The notes under the pieces were generated by a model that saw only the letters and a program-made list of their open reading frames with translations, had not been told where the DNA came from and ran no database searches. Shown piece after piece: positions 58,201 through 64,000 of a DNA stretch of 64,000 nt. The DNA lies in the NCBI GenBank assembly GCA_029204225.1, contig CM055095.1:78191488-78255487 (forward strand), read 5' to 3'. The position numbers were made by a program, and so were the translations under genes. The DNA is from Diphasiastrum complanatum. Taxonomy: Eukaryota > Streptophyta > Lycopodiopsida > Lycopodiales > Lycopodiaceae. Within the stretch, counting starts at the first letter, position 1, and the number at the start of each line of letters is the position of its first letter.

Positions 58201-59221
58201 CAACATGTTCTCATTGGCTACAAGTATGAAGTCAAGTGGAATTCATGATTTGTTGTTGTAAAGTAGGATTCCAAATTTTGCGTGATTCTGTTCTCTTGTG
58301 TGAAGAGGTTCGCACTCTTAGAGATGTTATTGTTGATCCTTTGTAGCCAGACCTCTTTCGTTGGGATTCCACTATTGAAGGGGCTGTTGTTGCTTCTCAT
58401 GTAGCTCAAGACAAAGAGTGGGATTATTGTCATCATGCTCCTAAAGAAAACGCTATTCCTTTTTTCTTTGGAAACTTATGGGTGCTTGCATAAGAAATTT
58501 GATAATTTTATGTGTGACTTGTACAAGATTTGCTGTGAAACTTCGAGGACGTGGTGCCTCACTTTTATTTATCATCATGTCCTATTGTCGTCAAAGAGTT
58601 TCTACCACTTTATGACACATTCAAGCACTTGCAATACTTCGATGTGTAGTGCCTAAACTTGCAACTATTTTAGCTAGTGACGTGCATCAAACAGTAAGCT
58701 TTGAGTAGCTACTTTGCTAGGTTTTTGCTTTGTCAAAGTTGCTTCATAGCATTTCAATTCGCCTTATGACTTTTATGCTTCTTGCATGCACTCCTTCGTA
58801 CTCCAATGGGTTTTCTCATCTTTTATTAATAAAAATAAGATGACAAAGCTTTTTGTGATATACAGATCACCTTGTTCATTGTTGTCATATCTCTACCTTG
58901 CACACACTTGGAATCATAGTTCGATCCTTGAGATACGAGAAATTTAAAATGCTAACAACTATGTCATAGTTCCAAGGCAACCAAGATTTGAAAATATTTA
59001 GTTACCTTATATGATGTACCCAATCTTACACAATCACATTCTTTATTCTTAAAATCATTTTTTACTTTTTCATGAAAGAAAAGGAGGCGGCCTCTCTCTT
59101 TTTTTTTTCCAAAATTTTTTACATGACCTTTCGAACGGAAGGTGCATGTAAAATAAATTTACGACAAACTAGAAGGAGAAAAAAAGGTAAAGAAGGTTTT
59201 CACGCCGCGGAAGGTCATATC
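58201..59221. other. Upstream flank of the DOHH region, no gene recognised
   Basis: Short frames with no family resemblance. 58290-58660 has a more codon-like composition (VLRLVRGSHS-type frames broken by stops) and could be a decayed transposon protein. Otherwise it is AT-rich. Confidence 0.35.
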
Positions 59222-59307
59222 CTCAGCCGTTCTGTTCTGGGAAGGGCCTTTTGCCTCGGGCTACTGCCCTCAGCCGAAGGCCCTTCCCTGGTGGAACGGC
59301 CTCAGAG
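59222..59307. other. GC-rich imperfect hairpin upstream of DOHH
   Basis: GGGAAGGGCCTT (59239-59250) pairs exactly with AAGGCCCTTCCC (59277-59288). Outside this GCCGTTC (59226-59232) pairs with GAACGGC (59294-59300), and inside it GCCTCGGGC faces GCCCTCAGC. The arms total about 40 nt with a short loop. It could be a foldback element or a small-RNA precursor; no evidence of expression is available. Confidence 0.75.
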
Positions 59308-59675
59308 GGTGAAACCCAACCCGCCACCCCCCACCCCCCCCCCCCGAAAAATTTATTCCAACACCGGTGTGGTATACCAGAACACTCTTCTTTCAATCCA
59401 CACTCTCACAAAAATGGTTTTTTCAAACTGTGGGTTTTGGTGCTCACCACTAGATAGGATGAACAGACATGAAAGATCAAACAAATTTTTTGACCTAATA
59501 ATAAGTAAGTAAATGTTCCTTAGGTACTTTAAGAACAATACAAACGCCTTTCCCTTCCCTTCCCTTTGGTTTGGTAGGAACTATGTATGCCTATAATAAT
59601 CAAGCAAAAGCAAAAGCAAAAGAAAAAGAGAAAGCAATATTGCGCCTTCCCTCCCTCCCTCCCTCCACTCTCACA

Positions 59676-59690
59676 ATGTCACTTTGCTAA
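59676..59690 (+). promoter_or_regulatory. Four-codon upstream ORF before DOHH
   Basis: ATGTCACTTTGCTAA begins 50 bp before the DOHH start, in another frame. If it lies in the transcript leader it could lower translation of DOHH. It follows a CCCT-repeat pyrimidine tract (59650-59668). Confidence 0.45.
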
Positions 59691-59725
59691 CAGTGTCAGT
59701 TAGAGTTCGCTTGGCCTTTTTGGCT

Positions 59726-60688
59726 ATGGCGGCCTTTGAGCTTGGCTCCATCGACGATCTTCTCCCACAAAAGCTAGATTTTCTTGTGAATGGGTTGCTG
59801 GATACAGGGCAGCCGATCTCCCATCGCTTTCGGGCGCTCTTCTCTCTGCGTAATCTCAAGGGGCGTCGGCCTAGAGAGGCGCTGGTGCAGGCAATGAACG
59901 ACTCTTCTTCCAATTTGTTGGCGCATGAAGCAGCTTTTGCACTGGGACAGATGCAAGATGAGGATGCAATTCCTTGTTTGAGGGCTGTGCTGGAGGATCA
60001 TGCGAGGTATCATCCCATTGTCAGGCACGAAGCTGCCGAGGCGTTGGGAGCAATCGGTAAGACAGAATGCTTGGATTTGTTAAAGAAGGCTCTTGTTTTA
60101 GATCCAGCTCTGGAGGTCAGAGAGACTTGCGAATTGGCGCTCCAGAGAATAGAACAGGGAATTAGGGTTATGAAGTCTTCGGGAGCAGCTGAGGAGGTCG
60201 ATGCTTCCCCGTTCTTGTCTGTGGACCCTGTAGCCCCAGCCCCCTCCTCGACAGGCACAGCGTCTCTTCGGCAGATTCTGCTTGATGACCAAGCGCCAAT
60301 GTACAGACGCTATTCTGCTCTCTTTGCTCTGAGAAATAGAGGCGGATCAGAGGCAGTAGAAGCCATAGTTGCTGCGCTTGGTTGTGAAAGCGCACTTCTT
60401 AAACACGAAGTCGCTTATGTACTGGGACAGTTGCAAGAGAAATGCACCATCGATGCACTAATTCTAACCCTAGAGAATGGCTTGGAACACCCGATGGTTA
60501 GGCATGAGGCTGCTGAAGCCCTAGGATCTATAGCCGATGACAGAAGTCTTACCTTTCTGAAGAAATACCTAGCGGACCCTGAACCTATAGTCCATCAAAG
60601 CTGTGAAGTTGCCCTCACTATGCTTGAGTTCGAGCAGCAAGGTAAGGCTTTTGAGTACTTTTACCAAGAGGACCCGATGCTAAAGTAA
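59726..60688 (+). CDS. DOHH: Deoxyhypusine hydroxylase, complete single-exon reading frame
   Basis: This 320-residue HEAT-repeat protein hydroxylates deoxyhypusine on eIF5A, the last step in making hypusine, using a di-iron centre in the cytosol. Four His-Glu iron-ligand pairs are at residues 67-68, 101-102, 227-228 and 260-261, in [31 protein letters not shown] and [11 protein letters not shown]. Two four-repeat halves are joined by a Ser/Pro/Ala-rich linker (about 150-182), as in the family. The start at 59726 ([11 protein letters not shown]) is the first ATG of the frame. The length is near the usual 300-320. No intron is needed, which is unusual if relatives are interrupted. Confidence 0.95.
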   Translation: MAAFELGSIDDLLPQKLDFLVNGLLDTGQPISHRFRALFSLRNLKGRRPREALVQAMNDSSSNLLAHEAAFALGQMQDEDAIPCLRAVLEDHARYHPIVRHEAAEALGAIGKTECLDLLKKALVLDPALEVRETCELALQRIEQGIRVMKSSGAAEEVDASPFLSVDPVAPAPSSTGTASLRQILLDDQAPMYRRYSALFALRNRGGSEAVEAIVAALGCESALLKHEVAYVLGQLQEKCTIDALILTLENGLEHPMVRHEAAEALGSIADDRSLTFLKKYLADPEPIVHQSCEVALTMLEFEQQGKAFEYFYQEDPMLK

Positions 60689-60815
60689 CGAGATTCTGTA
60701 TCTTGCTGAAGCATTCAAAGTTTAAGCAGCAAGGTAAGGCTTTTGAGTACTTTTACTAAGAGGACCCGATTCTACAGTTATGAGATTCTGTATATTGCTG
60801 AAACGTTCAAAGTTT
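60632..60815 (+). repeat. 92-bp tandem duplication across the DOHH stop codon
   Basis: GAGCAGCAAGGTAAGGCTTT (60632) recurs as AAGCAGCAAGGTAAGGCTTT (60724), and GTTTGAGCAGC marks the start of a third partial unit at 60816. The unit spans the last 19 codons, the stop and the early 3' UTR. The second copy is out of use because translation ends at 60688. Confidence 0.9.
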
Positions 60816-61093
60816 GAGCAGCTTGATGCAGCACTAAAAATGCGATGACCGTAGAGTTTATGATATACTTTACATGGTTTATGGTCCTTATACCTGTAGA
60901 AAAGCTAGTGAGTCGGGTCTTATTTTTTAACCTTAGTTGATGAAGACAGAATTTGAAAGAGAAATTTTGCCTTTGCTTGACTTGGAGTTCTGTTTCAAGA
61001 GACCTGTGCGTAGATTTCATTAACAGGCTCAACTTACAGGTCATATCTCATCTTACAAAAAGTTATGTTTCATATTTGTATTTCTATTCCACC

Positions 61094-61099
61094 TGTGTA

Positions 61100-61138
<39 letters not shown>
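61094..61138. repeat. Compound TG/GA microsatellite
   Basis: A TGTG run of about 26 bp passes directly into a GA run of about 17 bp. Confidence 0.95.
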
Positions 61139-62440
61139 TGTGCAGCCAGAACACACATTCGACACAAAGCTTAAGCAGCCTTTTCACAAATGCCGATATT
61201 TCTATCCATCATACTGAGCTTATGTTTATCTTTTCATCGATAGATATGGGGTCTGGAGTCTTATTTTGTCCTGTCTTCAATTATCATACTACCACTTTTT
61301 TCCAACTATTGGGTATCGCATACTACACTTCCAAGGAATCAGCGTAAGTACAGAAAAAGACACCAACCTAGACAGTCCAATCACAACATATAACTTAGCT
61401 CACTGCATAGGTATCAATTGCACCAGGACGCTACATGGTTTGTGTACTAGATAAGAACGGGGAAACAGATAATTATTGATCAACTGAGAACACAATATTT
61501 TTTCTGTTTATCAATGCCATTCAAAAATGTTTTCTGTATCTATCAATGTTTAATACCTGAGAGAGAAATCAGGTAGTGCACCACATCATTAATCAGAACA
61601 AGGGATCATTTACCTATAACTAGAAGCTACCTGAAAGCTCATTCCTTCAAGAAAATGTTTGTGAACTATCAGAGAACAACCATGTACCTCATTAATAGAT
61701 AAGCAAAAATGTTACCTTCTAAGAAATTTGCAACTCAAAGTTTTTTCTGAGAAAGCTGCGAAAGTCTCCACAAAAGAAGAGCTGATCAAAGTAGCACAAA
61801 CAATGACTTTTCAAAAAGAAAGATAATTTTCAATATTGACTGATTAAGAGAAAATTGTCGTCCTCCAACAACTGAACCTCCTGTATCCAACAAAGTTCTC
61901 CCGACCACTATTTCCTACAATCTGCACAAACTCCTGTCTCTTTTCAATTCCAAAAGGGACATACGGCAAGCAGAAGACTGGTCGAATATACCCAAGCTGT
62001 GCTGAGCCCAATAGGGTTGGGCTCCATAAAAAGCCATTTCAATATAGTAAGCAATATTGTATTCAGGTGCTGATTTTTCTTTTTCTTTTTTTTTTCCATT
62101 TGAAGAGCAGATCATGCGTCAAGCGAGGAAGTTGGAACCAAATTACAGGTCACAGAAATGACTCCCTAAGCTCCATGATCCCATCTTGACCATGGCATAC
62201 ATCCCGTCCCCCTCCAAACAGAAATACCTTACGTTTGAAATGTTTAGATTAATACCACAGAGCATAATGGTGTAAGAATATTTTCCAGTGACTTCTGATG
62301 GTACAATAGGCTATGACATTGATACTGCAATGTGAATGACAACACATTATGAACTTTCAGCCCTGCCTTATTTTGACATACAAGGGACTCTTAAAGAGAC
62401 ATGCGGTACACAGGCCCTTCCAATGGGCTTTTTGAGTTGT

Positions 62441-62441
<1 letters not shown>

Positions 62442-62481
<40 letters not shown>
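62442..62481. repeat. CT microsatellite, 40 bp
   Basis: An uninterrupted CT run followed by GCAGCAGCC. Confidence 0.97.
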
Positions 62482-62484
<3 letters not shown>

Positions 62485-63774
62485 GCAGCCCAATTTCAAA
62501 AGGAATCCTTCCCAGTTTGGGTCAAAGAGAGCATCTATTCTTCAAGTAATTTAGGAAACCAGTAAAGAATCTTCACGAACCAAATTAGGGCCACATATAA
62601 TCTTCAGGTGGACAGACTTGAAGAGAAAGTGCACATTGAGGAGTTGGAGCAACAATTTAAGATATTTTATGTCCAAGAATGTTGCAAAGGCTTCAACGGT
62701 GGACACCGCCTCTGGTGACATTGTCGAAATCTGCAAAGTAAGCATATCAATTTCCTCATGGTACGTTGATACTTGTGAGGCAACATGTGTGATAAATATG
62801 TACTTTGATTATATTTGACATGGTGTCCTTACATAATGTTATGGATCGAACTCTTGCAAAGAAGTATGTTCAGCACACAACCCTCATGGTACTAGTACAC
62901 GATCAAGATGGCTAATGGAAGGAAAAGATGTTTGGGATTTCAGGATTGTGTTTGTCAGTGGAAGCCTTTTATATCACCTAGGATACTATGTGTGTAAGTA
63001 GGCTTCAGTCCATTTACTGGTGGCAGGATGTGCTTCTTAGGCCATTGTTTTCAGCAGTGCATGTTCTTCATATGCACCAGTAGCATATATCAACTTTCTT
63101 TCTAAATGAAATTTCTGCTAGTGCTAGTGAGAGTAGCATGATTTAACTGCAAACCAAGGGCATAGAGTGCTGCAATAATAAGTAGAAAACAGTTTTTAAA
63201 TGTGTGCATGACAAATTGGTGTTTGTGTTGCCTTTTGAGAGAAAGTGGAACCTATGATTAAGCTAGTCTCAGGATCGGGACCTAATTTATTAACTACCTT
63301 ACAGAGTGAATATGAGAGGAAAACGAGGCGACAGAGATTATTGCATAGTTTCTGCTGGCCAAAAGGTAGATAAGTTCTTGGTTTCTCTTCTTTTACCTCT
63401 TGCAGCTTATTCTTGTAAAGCAGAATGATGTAAAAGTGGACTCGGTAGACGTGGTACCGCCATGTTTTATGGGCATGGATGATATCGCAAAGGAGTTTTG
63501 TTTCATGAATAGTATAGGAGGTCTCATAGGTACACATATGGCAGAATTCATAGGGTATGGCACCCTGACTTGTCTAAGTAGAGCCTCTATGCCGCATTAA
63601 CATCACTTGTGACAACAAATTTATTGTCAAAATTGTGAAAGGACTAGAGCTGTGAAAAGCATAGTGTTAAGTGTGTGAAAAGTCATCTGACAATCAGGAG
63701 TCCACAAAAAAAGGTACGCCCTTCAGAACATGAAGTGCTCAGGCAATAATGGCACAATGCCGAATGGAATTGCG

Positions 63775-64000
63775 CCACAGATGCAAGTTGGGCAGGAGAT
63801 GTAGACACTCGTAAATCCACTTTTGGATTTACATTCTTCCTCAGCAATGGTCATATTTTTTGGAACGGTTGCAAGCAATCTTCGATAGCTCTATCTTCTA
63901 AAGAATCAGAGTATATCGTAGCCTCAAAAACTACAAAGGAAGCGATTTGGTTAATAAACTTACTTTCAAATGTTAGTCTGAATCAATATGCTCCAGCATT
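63775..64000 (+). pseudogene. Copia RNase H fragment running off the window end
   Basis: The frame reads TDASWAGDVDTRKSTFGFTF, then HIFWNGCKQSSIALSSKESE and YIVASKTTKEAIWLINLL, the ribonuclease H region of Ty1/copia (SKESEYIA signature). Its first 75 bp are very similar to the inverted fragment at 55533-55610. It continues beyond 64000. Confidence 0.85.

Larger units (their letters stand above)
60816..63769. other. 3' flank of DOHH and unassigned 2.9 kb
   Basis: No host gene can be supported. A 67-codon frame at 63400-63600 has KVDSVDVVPPCF and DDIAKEFCF, faintly like a zinc-knuckle context but lacking the Cys/His pattern. A (TG)n(GA)n tract is at 61094-61138 and a CT run at 62442-62481. Confidence 0.4.

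Noticed and set aside
59072-59512. 146-codon plus-strand frame before DOHH
   Set aside because: It runs through poly-T, a GC hairpin and a poly-C tract; its composition is explained by these simple sequences.

Overview
The window is nuclear DNA from a land plant with a large, repeat-dominated genome. The evidence is primer-binding sites of the plant initiator-tRNA-Met type (TGGTATCAGAGC) and the TTTGGCGCCGTT type, Ty1/copia and Ty3/gypsy (including chromovirus) domains, a TNP2-type CACTA transposase, a spliced gene with a plastid-targeting-like N terminus, and long CT microsatellites. The species cannot be named from sequence alone. A fern, gymnosperm or other large-genome plant is plausible.

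Only two convincing host genes are seen. One is a two-exon gene at 44435-45206 for a small conserved-looking, probably plastid-targeted protein. The other is a complete intronless-looking deoxyhypusine hydroxylase gene (DOHH, 59726-60688), with all four His-Glu iron-binding pairs and a 92-bp tandem duplication across its stop codon.

The rest is nested and decayed mobile DNA. 2543-11942 is a minus-strand gypsy-type element whose 3' LTR is split by an unclassified 2.87-kb insertion. 11943-18941 is a plus-strand relative with a truncated 3' LTR. 18942-23020 holds LTR scraps and a tandemly duplicated CACTA fragment with long palindromes. 23030-33700 is a copia element broken by two later insertions: a 3.1-kb chromovirus deletion derivative (23081-26176, TSD GCCAA) and a 5.3-kb minus-strand non-autonomous element with two 833-bp LTRs (26876-32178). 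33701-36459 and 52375-54650 are two partial copies of another gypsy family. 37426-40470 is a degenerate CACTA transposase. 42250-43400, 47734-52374, 54660-58200 and 63770-64000 are copia and gypsy fragments.

The most interesting theme is that several LTR families carry the same unfamiliar, pol-less open reading frame. It has a coiled-coil segment and a C-terminal block with an NWPxI motif followed by RLYYRAA. The families also share leader regions packed with short repeats ending in CGAAG-like or CGGTCGAGATC-like cores. They look like parasitic (non-autonomous) LTR elements with a conserved protein of unknown role. A separate copia-like non-autonomous family encodes a zinc-knuckle protein and a roughly 500-residue protein built from a duplicated module.
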